Shown: in pieces, positions 33,250 through 41,647 of the stretch
How the letters are laid out: each line of letters opens with the position of its first letter
Numbering within the stretch: position 1 is the first letter of the stretch
DNA from: Bacteroidota bacterium
GTDB taxonomy: Bacteria; Bacteroidota; Ignavibacteria; UBA10030; UBA6906
DNA: 64,000 nt
Direction: 5' to 3'
Assembly (NCBI GenBank): GCA_019637975.1
Contig: JAHBUR010000015.1
Span: 1-64,000, forward strand
The notes under the pieces: generated by a model
Seen by the model: only the letters and a program-made list of their open reading frames with translations
Database searches by the model: none
What the model was told of the DNA's origin: nothing
Position numbers and translations under genes: made by a program

Positions 33250-34332
33250 ATGACCTCTGATCTCCGACCTCTTGAGGCGGGTTCCACCCCGCTGAAATCC
33301 TGCACAAGCGGGATGACTTCTCACCAGCCCGACCTTCGTCACGACCTCATCTTCCTGGGTCGGCGTGAAGAACTCCTCCAACTGACGAGAAACCTCATGC
33401 AGGGAAGGCACACATTGCTTGTTGGCGACAAGGGCATCGGCAAGACACGACTCATGCAGGAAGCCCGATGGATACTGTCGGGGAGAGTTTCACGGATCGA
33501 AGTCGCTCCCCCCGTGATTGCAAGAATGAAGGGAAAACTATATCGCTCAACCGCGCCGGATCAGTACAAGATTATCTACCTCGAACATCCGAGCCCGCTT
33601 GGCGAATGTCTCAAAGAACTCGCCGAGCAGCTCTACTACAATAACGACCTGCACATCGAAGTAGCAGAAACACGGCAAGACTGGGCAATCGTCAAGAAGC
33701 GTCTCACAGGACTCGGCAGTAGCAAGCTGCAATCTGTTATCTTCGAAGGGTTGAGCCGGTCAGATAAGACCTATCTCATCTTCTTCGACAATCTTGACCG
33801 CGTATCACCGGGCCAGCATGCCTTCCTTGAGACCATTCTCAGCATTGCCCTTGTTTGCACGGCTGTGGTCGAAATCAAAGAGCACTTCGTGTACAAACGG
33901 ATTTGGTCATCGTTCGTACGCATCGACCTCGAACCACTTCCTGACTCAATCTGTCGGAAACTCATCGACTACTTTTACCAGAACTATCCGATACGCGTGA
34001 TCGACAAGGAACTCTTCCGTATGGAAATCATGAAAGCTGCCAACGGCAATCCGTTCTTCATCAAGACAATGCTCTGGCATGGATCACGGGAGAACTATGT
34101 GAACATGGACGAGATTCGCAAGCTCCGCAGGGTGCAGCAAGGACATTATTTCAACATGGGCCCCGTGTACATCTTCAGCGCAAGCATCTTCACCATCTTC
34201 AAAATCTTCTCCCTCGGCACCGACAACAAAGAGTTCTATATCTATTTCTCTGCCCTCGGCGTGCTCGTGTACATCACCTTCCGGGTGTTCCGGGCGTTCT
34301 TTCTTTTCAGACCGCAGAAATACGACCGTTGA
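33250..34332 (+). CDS. membrane-anchored AAA ATPase
   Basis: 360 residues from ATG 33250; an upstream frame inside radA is rejected. After FLGRREELLQLTRNL comes Walker A LLVGDKGIGKTRL (about 57-69). Walker B-like YLIFFDNLDRV is near 176-186, and ALVCTAVVEIK holds a possible sensor position. Two hydrophobic helices close the protein (YIFSASIFTIFKIFSLG, then FYIYFSALGVLVYITF). It resembles DnaA/Orc-like AAA proteins of the STAND-related group, but no precise family is certain. Being coupled to the RadA-like gene, it may place that activity at the membrane. Confidence 0.65.
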   Translation: MTSDLRPLEAGSTPLKSCTSGMTSHQPDLRHDLIFLGRREELLQLTRNLMQGRHTLLVGDKGIGKTRLMQEARWILSGRVSRIEVAPPVIARMKGKLYRSTAPDQYKIIYLEHPSPLGECLKELAEQLYYNNDLHIEVAETRQDWAIVKKRLTGLGSSKLQSVIFEGLSRSDKTYLIFFDNLDRVSPGQHAFLETILSIALVCTAVVEIKEHFVYKRIWSSFVRIDLEPLPDSICRKLIDYFYQNYPIRVIDKELFRMEIMKAANGNPFFIKTMLWHGSRENYVNMDEIRKLRRVQQGHYFNMGPVYIFSASIFTIFKIFSLGTDNKEFYIYFSALGVLVYITFRVFRAFFLFRPQKYDR

Positions 34333-34345
34333 TCAGAGGTGGGCA

Positions 34346-34513
34346 TTGAAGCGGAGAGATAAAGACGTAAAACCTGATGTTGAGTTGGAGCTTCGAGAGG
34401 AGAATGAATTCACAGAACTGGAAGTCTCTCAACTCATCGAGGACTTGGCCGCGCTTCTTATTTCGGCGCGGGTTAGAAGCGAGAAGTCCACAGATGATCC
34501 ACCTTCCGATTGA
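34346..34513 (+). CDS. small acidic protein upstream of the recombinase
   Basis: 55 codons from a TTG at 34346 with AGAGGTGG just before it. It reads MKRRDKDVKPDVELELREEN, then ELEVSQLIEDLAALLISARV and ends KSTDDPPSD. The composition and the single amphipathic helix look like real coding sequence. Small proteins of this size often precede serine integrase genes in phage-like elements, where they may act as directionality factors or regulators; that role is only a suggestion here. Confidence 0.45.
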   Translation: MKRRDKDVKPDVELELREENEFTELEVSQLIEDLAALLISARVRSEKSTDDPPSD

Positions 34514-34516
34514 GTA

Positions 34517-34551
34517 TTGACTTGACTTCTAATTCATTCTCTTTATCTTTG
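34517..34551 (+). promoter_or_regulatory. Bacteroidota-type promoter of the serine recombinase
   Basis: TTG (34522-34524, within TTGACTTGAC) is followed after exactly 19 bases by TATCTTTG (34544-34551), matching the -33 TTG / -7 TAnnTTTG consensus of Bacteroidota. The gene follows with a ribosome site GGAGG (34569-34573). Confidence 0.7.
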
Positions 34552-34577
34552 AGCATCATTCTAATCCGGAGGTCACT

Positions 34578-36281
34578 ATGAATATTGCTGTTGGTTACGT
34601 CAGATGCTCGACTGATATGCAGGAGGATTCAGTTGAACAGCAGAAGCGTGAAATTCAGAAGTGGGCCGATGCGAACCAGCACCACATAATCGAATGGTAC
34701 GAGGATGAGGGCAAGAGTGGCATGTCCTTCGAAGGCAGGCCCGCAATCCAGAGACTGCTTCGAACCGTTGAGACGAACCCTCAGTTCAATACCATCCTTG
34801 TCTACGATGAATCACGTTGGGGAAGGCCAGACAATCCGCGGGAAAACACGTATTGGAAGTTTCATACTGAGCGGTTTGGCGTCAAAGTTCGTGTCATAAA
34901 CAGCAGCTCGCGACATGAGAACGACATCGCCAGCTTCGTCACGGAGGTTGTTGAAAGCGCCGAGGCGTCTGAGTATTCCAAGAAACTCGCTCGTGCGACA
35001 TTGCGAGGTGCTCTTGCCAATGCGTCGAAAGGCTTTTCCTCAGGTGGAACTGCACCGTACGGATATGTCCGCGTTGCTGTCAGGAAAGATACAGGCAAAG
35101 TTCTTCGTGAACTGCCTACCGGCGAATGGCTCCGCAGCAACATGGAAAAGGTCTCGTGGGCATTAGGCGACCCCCTTGAAGTGGCAACCGTGAAACGCAT
35201 TTTTGAAATGAAAGCGTCAGGTCTCGGTTATGTCTCGATCGCTCATCAGCTGAATCAAGAAGGGGTACCCTGCCCCAAAAGAGGACGTTGGAGGACCAAA
35301 GATCAGAAGTGGTCCCAGGGAACTATTCGTACGATCATAGTGAACCGGGGATATTCTGGCGTGCGCATCTACAATGTCCACCCAAAAGCCCGATTGAAAA
35401 AGGGAGCAGCTCGAAAGCCATGGACAAATGATCCGAAAGAGTGGGTGACAGTAGAGCAAGCGCATCCTGCAATAATCTCCAAGGATTTGTTTGAGCGGGC
35501 AAATGTGACGAACCGCGAGAACTTTGGCAAAGGCAACCCGCACCAAGTCAAGAGTCCTTATCTTCTCTCCGGTCTGATTCGGTGCGACCATTGCGGTTTC
35601 AACTTCTCTGGACACACATATTCAGCCCGCAAGCGACACTACTACCAGGATAGCGGCTTCATCAACAAAGGTCGATCCGTTTGCACATCATTCCTGATTC
35701 CTAAGGAGAGAATCGAGAACTTTGTCATCAGCAGTATCAAGGAGAACCTCTTGAGTTCCGGTGTTGAGGCACAACTGCGTACCGTGATCGAGCGTCAACT
35801 ACAGAAACGTCATAGTGGTGAGGATTTCAGCCTTCGGAGAATCGAAGCGGCAATTGTGAACAACGAAGTTCAGACACGCAACTTGGTCGACGCCATCGCT
35901 CAAGGGATTCGAGTTGATACTGTCTTGTCACGCGTGAAGGAACTGGAGACCGAGCGGAAGCGGCTGCTAAAAGAAAAGACAAGATTGGAAAGTGTGGAAG
36001 TCAAGTCAAAGGACATCAGGGATCTTGCACAAAGCATCGCGGAAGAAACAAAGCGATTCGATGAAGTCCTAAGAACTTCACCTATTCATGTGCAGAAGCA
36101 GTGGATACGTCGGTTTGTCTTGGGAATAGTAGTGGAGAGAGACAAAAACAGAGCAGTCTGCCACATCACGAGGATTCCCATGACCTCACATCCAATCATG
36201 AAAACCCTCATTTCACCAAACTTATCTATCGTGAGTGTGCCCGGAACAGGACTTGAACCTGCACGACCTTGCGGCCACTAG
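34578..36281 (+). CDS. large serine recombinase (integrase)
   Basis: 567 residues. The resolvase domain starts VGYVRCSTDMQEDSVEQQKR with the catalytic serine near 11, and continues with VYDESRWGR (arginines near 76-79). The recombinase domain (APYGYVRVAV, KRIFEMKASGLGYVSIAHQL) and a zinc-ribbon (CDHCGFNFSGHTYSARKRHY, then CTSF) follow, with a coiled coil near 440-490. All key parts are present. The last 15 codons (from VPGTGLEPARPCGH back) are antisense sequence of the tRNA-Leu gene, so the coding end was created at the insertion point. This is the probable integrase of the element. Confidence 0.9.
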   Translation: MNIAVGYVRCSTDMQEDSVEQQKREIQKWADANQHHIIEWYEDEGKSGMSFEGRPAIQRLLRTVETNPQFNTILVYDESRWGRPDNPRENTYWKFHTERFGVKVRVINSSSRHENDIASFVTEVVESAEASEYSKKLARATLRGALANASKGFSSGGTAPYGYVRVAVRKDTGKVLRELPTGEWLRSNMEKVSWALGDPLEVATVKRIFEMKASGLGYVSIAHQLNQEGVPCPKRGRWRTKDQKWSQGTIRTIIVNRGYSGVRIYNVHPKARLKKGAARKPWTNDPKEWVTVEQAHPAIISKDLFERANVTNRENFGKGNPHQVKSPYLLSGLIRCDHCGFNFSGHTYSARKRHYYQDSGFINKGRSVCTSFLIPKERIENFVISSIKENLLSSGVEAQLRTVIERQLQKRHSGEDFSLRRIEAAIVNNEVQTRNLVDAIAQGIRVDTVLSRVKELETERKRLLKEKTRLESVEVKSKDIRDLAQSIAEETKRFDEVLRTSPIHVQKQWIRRFVLGIVVERDKNRAVCHITRIPMTSHPIMKTLISPNLSIVSVPGTGLEPARPCGH

Positions 36282-36321
36282 CTCCTGAAGCTAGCGCGTC
36301 TGCCAGTTTCGCCATCCGGGC
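36238..36321 (-). tRNA. tRNA-Leu (anticodon CAG), likely attachment site
   Basis: Acceptor stem GCCCGGA (36321-36315) pairs with TCCGGGC (36245-36239). The anticodon stem CTAGC/GCTAG encloses the loop TTCAGGA, giving CAG. A long variable arm and the T-loop GGTTCAAGTCC are present, and CCA is not encoded. The 3' end faces the mobile region and overlaps the last 44 bases of the serine recombinase gene, so the element is integrated at the tRNA 3' half. Confidence 0.92.
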
Positions 36322-36476
36322 ATGAAAAAAGCTTCACCAGCCACCAGATTCGGCGGCAATGCGGTACAAGAATGTTATGAAAAAGGCGGGTCATGTACAA
36401 GGTGATTTGTTGCTACGCTGCACAGCTCACGTAGTGGCAATGATCATGAGCATTCGGGATGCCGGATTGATGCTTG

Positions 36477-36511
36477 AAAAAGAAAAAGGGTCGGGGGATT
36501 CTCCCGACCCT
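36477..36511 (-). terminator. intrinsic terminator of the type IX secreted protein gene
   Basis: AGGGTCGGG (36487-36495) pairs with CCCGACCCT (36503-36511). The A-rich run AAAAAGAAAAA to the left becomes a U-run on the minus strand. It lies 23 bases after the stop at 36534. Confidence 0.75.
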
Positions 36512-36533
36512 CATTTCCCGCACTATCCGGAGA

Positions 36534-38591
36534 TCATCTCACAAGCACAAACCTCTTCGAATCGACAAAACTCCCGGCACTGAGTCTGTACACATACACA
36601 CCGCTTGCCAGCGAACCGGCATCAACGGTGACCTCGTGGTATCCTGCCCCGCGGCTTCCGTTCACTAACGAAGCTACCTGCTGCCCGAGAGCGTTAAACA
36701 CTTCAAGACGAACATGAGTCTGCTCAGGAAGGCCGTACCGTATTACTGTTGCAGGATTGAACGGATTGGGATAGTTCTGCTGAAGTACAAATTCCGCCGG
36801 AGTGAATCCTCCGCTAACATGTGTCACGATTGACACAAACACAGCCTCGAAATAATGGATTGTTCCATCCAAATCAATTTGCTTCAGTCGATAAAAGGGA
36901 TGGCGATGACTCGGACTTGTATCGATCCACCTGTAATGCCGCGGTTCCAGCGTCGTGCCGTGGCCCGGCACGAAACTGCCGGCGATCGTCTCGAAGGGCC
37001 CGCCGTGTTGTTCTCCGCGCTGAATCTCAAAACCGTAGTTGTTGATTTCACTTAATGTCATCCATTCCAGTTGCACGGTGCCGGAGGCTGTCAATGTTCC
37101 TGTGAAATTCGCAAGCTGAACGGGAACAGGGCTTGGCGCAACGTTGCCCCACCACGTACTCCAGTTGTGTGATGCCGTGGTCTTGGCCCATTCGTGTGTC
37201 ATCCAAAACGTATTGTCTACCGGGTCTGCCGTGACCGACGCATAATCTCCCCATCTGTCACTGTTGGAATATCCCGGACTTGCTTTCAACTCTTGCGGTG
37301 CATCAAACGTGGTAGCCGAGTTCAAGCGGGTCGTGAACATAATGGAGGGAAAAGTTGACGAAGAGGACTGCGTATAGACAATTGCAACATCGCCGTTTGC
37401 ATTCCCGCCAATGGATCCTTGATAGGTCCAAACGCCGGTTCCTCCGTTGATGAAACCGGATTCCGTAAGCGTCGGAGTTCCGACGGGAAAGTCGTTCGTT
37501 GCTATTCTGTAATAGTACACGCTCGACTTGCCCGAACCGCCCCCGGCCGTGTGGCAAAACCAAAGAGAACCGTTGTGCCAAAACGCGTTTCCTTGAGTCC
37601 GGGGGGTGAGCGTTGCAATTGTTGTCGCTGTGCCGGACTGCGGAGCGCTGAAGACTCCGGTGCTTCCTCCATGATTGGGCACCGTCACTGTCGAGAACGA
37701 CAGTGAAGGATTGCCGAGCGGATCGCTGACTTCCCAGACTCTAACCGAGGTTGTGTTGGCGAACGAAATATCTCCGAAATACACCTTGTTTCCCGGCGTG
37801 GTCGGGCTCAGAACCGTTGCGGGCTGCAAGGTGAACGCATTGGAAGAACCGTCTGGTGTGTACAGTAGCGAGTACGTGCCCGTTCCCGCAATAATATCCG
37901 ACTTCTTCAGAATGATGATCTGGCAATTCTTGAACACTCCTGATGAAAAAGGAAGACTATACATGTTGAACGTGACATAAACCGCCTGGCTGTCGATTCC
38001 CATTCCGGGATAGTCGGCGCCGTAGTTCGTTGCACCGACAGTCTGCGTGATATTCAATCTGTAGAAATGCCAGTCGCCGGTTCCGCTGGTTGCCGGGTTG
38101 GAGTTTTTCGAGACGGCTAGATTAAGAAACGCCTGATTGAGAGTTGTGTTCTCCTGCATGATAACAAAGAACCGGCCTGTTGCAGGATCGTACAGCGCCC
38201 GCGGATCGGAATTGCCGCTGCCCGTGTTGCCGACTCCGTCCCAAAAACCTCCAGCTCCGGAAAGGCTCAAAGGTCCCCACACAATCGACCCGGTTTTTGT
38301 ATGATAAGTGATTCTCAGGTTTACGGTTGCAAGTACGCCGCTCGGTCCCGCTGCTCCGTGCGGGTCAGGCGGGCGGATTGTGCCGACCTGCGCCATACCC
38401 TCCCACGACTGAATAATGTCTGCAGTGGGGGAGAAGGGTGAAAACAGGGCTTGCGCAGTTTGATCGGCGGGCTCGATGCTTCTCGGGTGGGGAGGTTCCG
38501 GAGGCCGGACGATTTCTTGTGCCAATGTATTCGATCCTGCAAACAGAATCAAAACGAGAATAAGAATCTGTGCCAATACTCCACTTTTCAC
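36534..38591 (-). CDS. secreted protein with type IX sorting domain
   Basis: 685 residues from a GTG at 38591. A signal peptide (LAQILILVLILFAGSNTLAQ) is followed by a long beta-propeller-like region (VGTIRPPDPHGAAGPSGVLA, GDISFANTTSVRVWEV, WGDYASVTADPVDNTFWMTH) of a kind common in this group. A fibronectin-like segment follows (SGTVQLEWMTLSEINNYGFE). The C-terminal line FVLQQNYPNPFNPATVIRYG begins the type IX sorting domain. The protein is expected on the cell surface or outside; the substrate is unknown. The stop is followed by a clear terminator. Confidence 0.82.
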   Translation of the reverse strand: MKSGVLAQILILVLILFAGSNTLAQEIVRPPEPPHPRSIEPADQTAQALFSPFSPTADIIQSWEGMAQVGTIRPPDPHGAAGPSGVLATVNLRITYHTKTGSIVWGPLSLSGAGGFWDGVGNTGSGNSDPRALYDPATGRFFVIMQENTTLNQAFLNLAVSKNSNPATSGTGDWHFYRLNITQTVGATNYGADYPGMGIDSQAVYVTFNMYSLPFSSGVFKNCQIIILKKSDIIAGTGTYSLLYTPDGSSNAFTLQPATVLSPTTPGNKVYFGDISFANTTSVRVWEVSDPLGNPSLSFSTVTVPNHGGSTGVFSAPQSGTATTIATLTPRTQGNAFWHNGSLWFCHTAGGGSGKSSVYYYRIATNDFPVGTPTLTESGFINGGTGVWTYQGSIGGNANGDVAIVYTQSSSSTFPSIMFTTRLNSATTFDAPQELKASPGYSNSDRWGDYASVTADPVDNTFWMTHEWAKTTASHNWSTWWGNVAPSPVPVQLANFTGTLTASGTVQLEWMTLSEINNYGFEIQRGEQHGGPFETIAGSFVPGHGTTLEPRHYRWIDTSPSHRHPFYRLKQIDLDGTIHYFEAVFVSIVTHVSGGFTPAEFVLQQNYPNPFNPATVIRYGLPEQTHVRLEVFNALGQQVASLVNGSRGAGYHEVTVDAGSLASGVYVYRLSAGSFVDSKRFVLVR

Positions 38592-38933
38592 GGCTTTACC
38601 CCTTTGAAATGAATGATGTGTAGTTTGTTGTTTGTCTTATGTGCGGACTGGAACCTGAAGTACGAAGAGGATTGTCCATCAAGCCGGTCGGTTTCAGATG
38701 GAATGTGAGGGGATGGGTGTTTTCTCGCTTGTACCACACGCGGAATATGTTCGTAGTAGAAGAAGGCACTTCCTTTCAGGGGGACGGTCGGTGTGGCGGA
38801 ATGTCCGGCGGAAGGCTGATCTGAGTACGCGGCCACCTTGCACTCCAAGCCCCGCTCTCCAAGCACTCCGCGCAGGAGCGGGATTCTGAGAAGCGGAACA
38901 AGAGTTCCACACTCTCTCACGATCCATCCTTTG
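38592..38933. other. intergenic stretch, no gene seen
   Basis: Lies upstream of the secreted protein gene and downstream of tRNA-Pro on the minus strand. It should hold the promoter of the secreted protein; none is clear. Long frames here only run through the tRNA and are rejected. Confidence 0.6.
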
Positions 38934-39007
38934 TCGGAGCGGCGGGATTTGAACCCACGACCCCTTGCACCCCAAGCAAGTGCGCTACCGGGCTGCGCCA
39001 CGCTCCG
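38934..39007 (-). tRNA. tRNA-Pro (anticodon GGG)
   Basis: Acceptor stem CGGAGCG (39007-39001) pairs with CGCTCCG (38941-38935). The anticodon stem CTTGC/GCAAG holds the loop TTGGGGT, giving GGG. The T-loop region GGGTTCAAATCCC is standard. CCA is not encoded. Confidence 0.93.
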
Positions 39008-39163
39008 AATTTTGTTTCTTGAAACGTAAGCCGTCTTCTTCGTGATTGGAGAGATAACTCGTTCCAGTGCCCTCGCCTCACGTGTTGGATACAGCTTAAT
39101 GGTCAAGACAACCAAACAAAAATAGTGAACTTCCATCGTGAAAACAAGGAGAATCCCGAAAAC

Positions 39164-40501
39164 CTATTTTATCAATGCCATCGCTTTTGTGTGAACAGAA
39201 ACCGGCGTGACAATCCGGTAAAAATAGACTCCGCTCGCCGCTTCCGCGCCCGATTGCGTTTTGCCATCCCATTGAAATGAGTGAACGCCCGCCTTTAGTC
39301 GCTCGCCGGAAATGAGTGTCCTCACGGACTGTCCCAGAGGATTCACAATTTGAAGTCTGAGAGGTGACTCTTCATTCAATCGGAATCTGATGGTTGTAGA
39401 CGCGTTGAACGGATTGGGATAGTTCTGCATAAGAATCGGATCGGGAGGCCTGTTATACGATTGTTCACGGACGCCGGTGGATGAAGGCACATATCTCAGA
39501 ATCGTTCCCGAATCTCCTACTGCGTACCCTGTTGTCGAGTCAACAAAAACCAGATCATGAATAACCTTTCCGGACGGAGAAGGGATCTCAAGCCACGTTG
39601 CTCCCGTGTTCGATGTGAAGAGAAGTTTGGGGTCGATTTCGGTTGCGACCCAGCCTTCGTTTGTTGTGCGAAACTTGAGAGTTGATGGTCTGCCGAAAAT
39701 TCCAAGCCACTCGTATTCCCAGTGCACACCGGCGTTGCTCGAACGGACAACGCCGACTCCGTACTCGAAATCTCCCGAAACGCCGATGATGTTCAGCGAA
39801 TCGATGCGGTGAAGATCATACACCGGTTCAGGACTTACGCCGTATTCAACCCAGCGAAGTCCGCCATTCGTGGTTCTTCGAACAATTCCCGCGATATCGA
39901 AGAAGCCGCCTGTTGCAAACGCCGTGCTTTCGGAAAAGAACAGGACGTTGACGATGGACACTTGCCCGAACTCAACGGAATCCACGGTGGCAGGATTCCA
40001 TGTTATGCCGCCATCAGTTGTGTAGAGAAGATCTCCGAATTCGCCGCCTATCCAACCGTTCAGCGTATCCAGAAACATGATGGTGTGAAAATATCTTCCC
40101 TCAGGGATGAACGGCTCGTGCGTCCATGCGACCCCGCCGTCCCGCGTTTGCAGAATTGTTGCACCCCACCACGTTACGGTATCGACCCAATTCGTAAAGC
40201 TGAGTGCCCAACCGCGTTGTTCATTGAGCATGAAGATGTCGATGATGTCGGTTAGTACGCCCGACGGCTGTTGATTCCAGGAGGTTCCGGCGTTTGTTGT
40301 CTTGAGGATCACCCCTTCCCTCCCGACAATCCAGCCTGTGGTGTTGTTCAGAAAGAAGCATTTGTTCAGATCAACAATTGTGGGATTCGGAAGTTGCTGC
40401 CACCGGGTATGGGGTTGCGCGAAGGATTGCGTCGAAACCAGAAATGCAATCACGAGGAACCAGGCGGAACCGTATCGTGCAAATACCAGAACCGGCATCA
40501 C
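39164..40501 (-). CDS. secreted Ycf48/BNR-type beta-propeller with sorting domain
   Basis: 445 residues. A signal peptide (FLVIAFLVSTQSFAQ) precedes repeated beta-propeller blades of the Ycf48-like type: TTGWIVGREGVILKTTNAGT, then LNGWIGGEFGDLLYTTDGGI, and TTGYAVGDSGTILRY. The C-terminus QNYPNPFNASTTIRFRLNEE begins a type IX sorting domain, ending AASGVYFYRIV. It is an extracellular or surface protein of unknown target. It lies alone between tRNA-Pro and the MerR gene on the same strand. Confidence 0.83.
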   Translation of the reverse strand: MMPVLVFARYGSAWFLVIAFLVSTQSFAQPHTRWQQLPNPTIVDLNKCFFLNNTTGWIVGREGVILKTTNAGTSWNQQPSGVLTDIIDIFMLNEQRGWALSFTNWVDTVTWWGATILQTRDGGVAWTHEPFIPEGRYFHTIMFLDTLNGWIGGEFGDLLYTTDGGITWNPATVDSVEFGQVSIVNVLFFSESTAFATGGFFDIAGIVRRTTNGGLRWVEYGVSPEPVYDLHRIDSLNIIGVSGDFEYGVGVVRSSNAGVHWEYEWLGIFGRPSTLKFRTTNEGWVATEIDPKLLFTSNTGATWLEIPSPSGKVIHDLVFVDSTTGYAVGDSGTILRYVPSSTGVREQSYNRPPDPILMQNYPNPFNASTTIRFRLNEESPLRLQIVNPLGQSVRTLISGERLKAGVHSFQWDGKTQSGAEAASGVYFYRIVTPVSVHTKAMALIK

Positions 40502-40611
40502 TTCATTTCAACCGATATCACATACACTCATGGTGGATTGTTCCTCAGCTCAACAACAACCTCGGCAAGAATTCCGTCGTATAGGGGAAGAGGGGAGCAG
40601 CCGGATTTGTG

Positions 40612-40995
40612 TCAGTTCAGCTTCTGAAGCAGCGCTTCCAGAAACTTCTTCACTTCAATAACATCGCTGCGCAATTGTTCGTCCTTGATTTTTGTTCTTG
40701 GCTTTGGCGCATCGATCAGTTCAAGTTGTTCTCCCGTATCGATATCGGGCGTGTACGATTTCAGAACTTGCTTTGCTCCCTCAATCGTGTAGCGTTCGTC
40801 GCGGAGAAGCTTCTTGATGTAGAGGATGAGCTTGATGTCGCGGTTTGTGTAGATCCGGTTGCCGGCCCGGTTCTTCTGCGGCTTCAACTCGTCGAATTCC
40901 GACTCCCAGTACCGAAGAACGTACTGCTCAAGGTCGGTGATTTTGCTGACTTCGCTGATTGAGTAGTAGAGTTTCTTGATGCCGGTCGCTTTCAT
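40612..40995 (-). CDS. MerR-family transcriptional regulator
   Basis: 127 residues. The winged helix begins LYYSISEVSKITDLEQYVLR then YWESEFDEL, followed by KNRAGNRIYTNRDIKLILYI, which is the MerR pattern. The C-terminal part is a short coiled helix (LRSDVIEVKKFLEALLQKL) for dimer formation, and no metal-binding cysteines are seen. Proteins of this length and sequence are common single-copy regulators in Bacteroidota/Chlorobiota. The gene is 82 bases after the lipoprotein gene of the acpS operon. Confidence 0.85.
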   Translation of the reverse strand: MKATGIKKLYYSISEVSKITDLEQYVLRYWESEFDELKPQKNRAGNRIYTNRDIKLILYIKKLLRDERYTIEGAKQVLKSYTPDIDTGEQLELIDAPKPRTKIKDEQLRSDVIEVKKFLEALLQKLN

Positions 40996-41077
40996 ATCTC
41001 AAAACCTTGTTCTTCAGACAGAGTTCTTGGTCGAATACTAACGATTTGTGTTCAGAATTGCAAAGGAATTGATCCGC

Positions 41078-41647
41078 CTACTTGCCGCTCTTTCGTCTGC
41101 TGATTCTGACATCGACCTCGCGCAATTTTTGCAATTCGACTGTTGACTGCTTCAATTCGGCTTCCAACTCTTGAATTCGCTTGTTTCGTGCGGCGAGATC
41201 GCCGGACTGTTTCCGGCTTGTGGTTTGCAAGCTGTCGAGAGTCTGGGCTTTACGGTTCAATTCTTTGCGCAGCGCAGTCAAACGGGCGAGCATTGTTACA
41301 TAAATCTCCGCCTTCATGCGTTCTTCCCGGGGAATGGAAAGAGTCAGGTACTTTTGAAACCACGTCAGAGAAAGGCTGTCATCAAGAACCGGGTTGGCGG
41401 GATTGCTGTAGAGAAGTGCCGTGTTGCGCACAGCATTGGGAAAATGACTTGTGTTCGGGTAGAGTTCGGCGACGAGTTTGTATTCAAACGCCGCATCGCC
41501 CAGCAAACTGGCAGCCTCAAGGCTGTCGGCACGCTGCATGTGATATCCTGCCAGAGTCTCGGAATCATAGTCGGAGGCAGATTTGTACGAGCATCCGGCA
41601 ACCAGGAACATTGACGAAAGCACCAGTAATATCCCCCAACGCATCAT
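41078..41647 (-). CDS. lipoprotein with TPR-like helices and coiled coil
   Basis: 189 residues. The signal [16 protein letters not shown] ends in a lipobox (VAGC). Residues 30-100 look like tetratricopeptide-type helices ([20 protein letters not shown], then [20 protein letters not shown]). The C-terminal 80 form a coiled coil ([20 protein letters not shown] and on). A structural or accessory envelope role is likely. It overlaps the stop of the upstream histidine kinase gene by four bases (ATGA). Confidence 0.72.
   Translation of the reverse strand: MMRWGILLVLSSMFLVAGCSYKSASDYDSETLAGYHMQRADSLEAASLLGDAAFEYKLVAELYPNTSHFPNAVRNTALLYSNPANPVLDDSLSLTWFQKYLTLSIPREERMKAEIYVTMLARLTALRKELNRKAQTLDSLQTTSRKQSGDLAARNKRIQELEAELKQSTVELQKLREVDVRISRRKSGK

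Noticed and set aside
36359-36583. 74-codon + frame after tRNA-Leu
   Set aside because: It runs through the terminator hairpin and has no domain.
38588-39136. 182-codon minus-strand frame
   Set aside because: It reads straight through tRNA-Pro (the GSALAWGARGRGFKSRRS line is the usual false translation of a tRNA).
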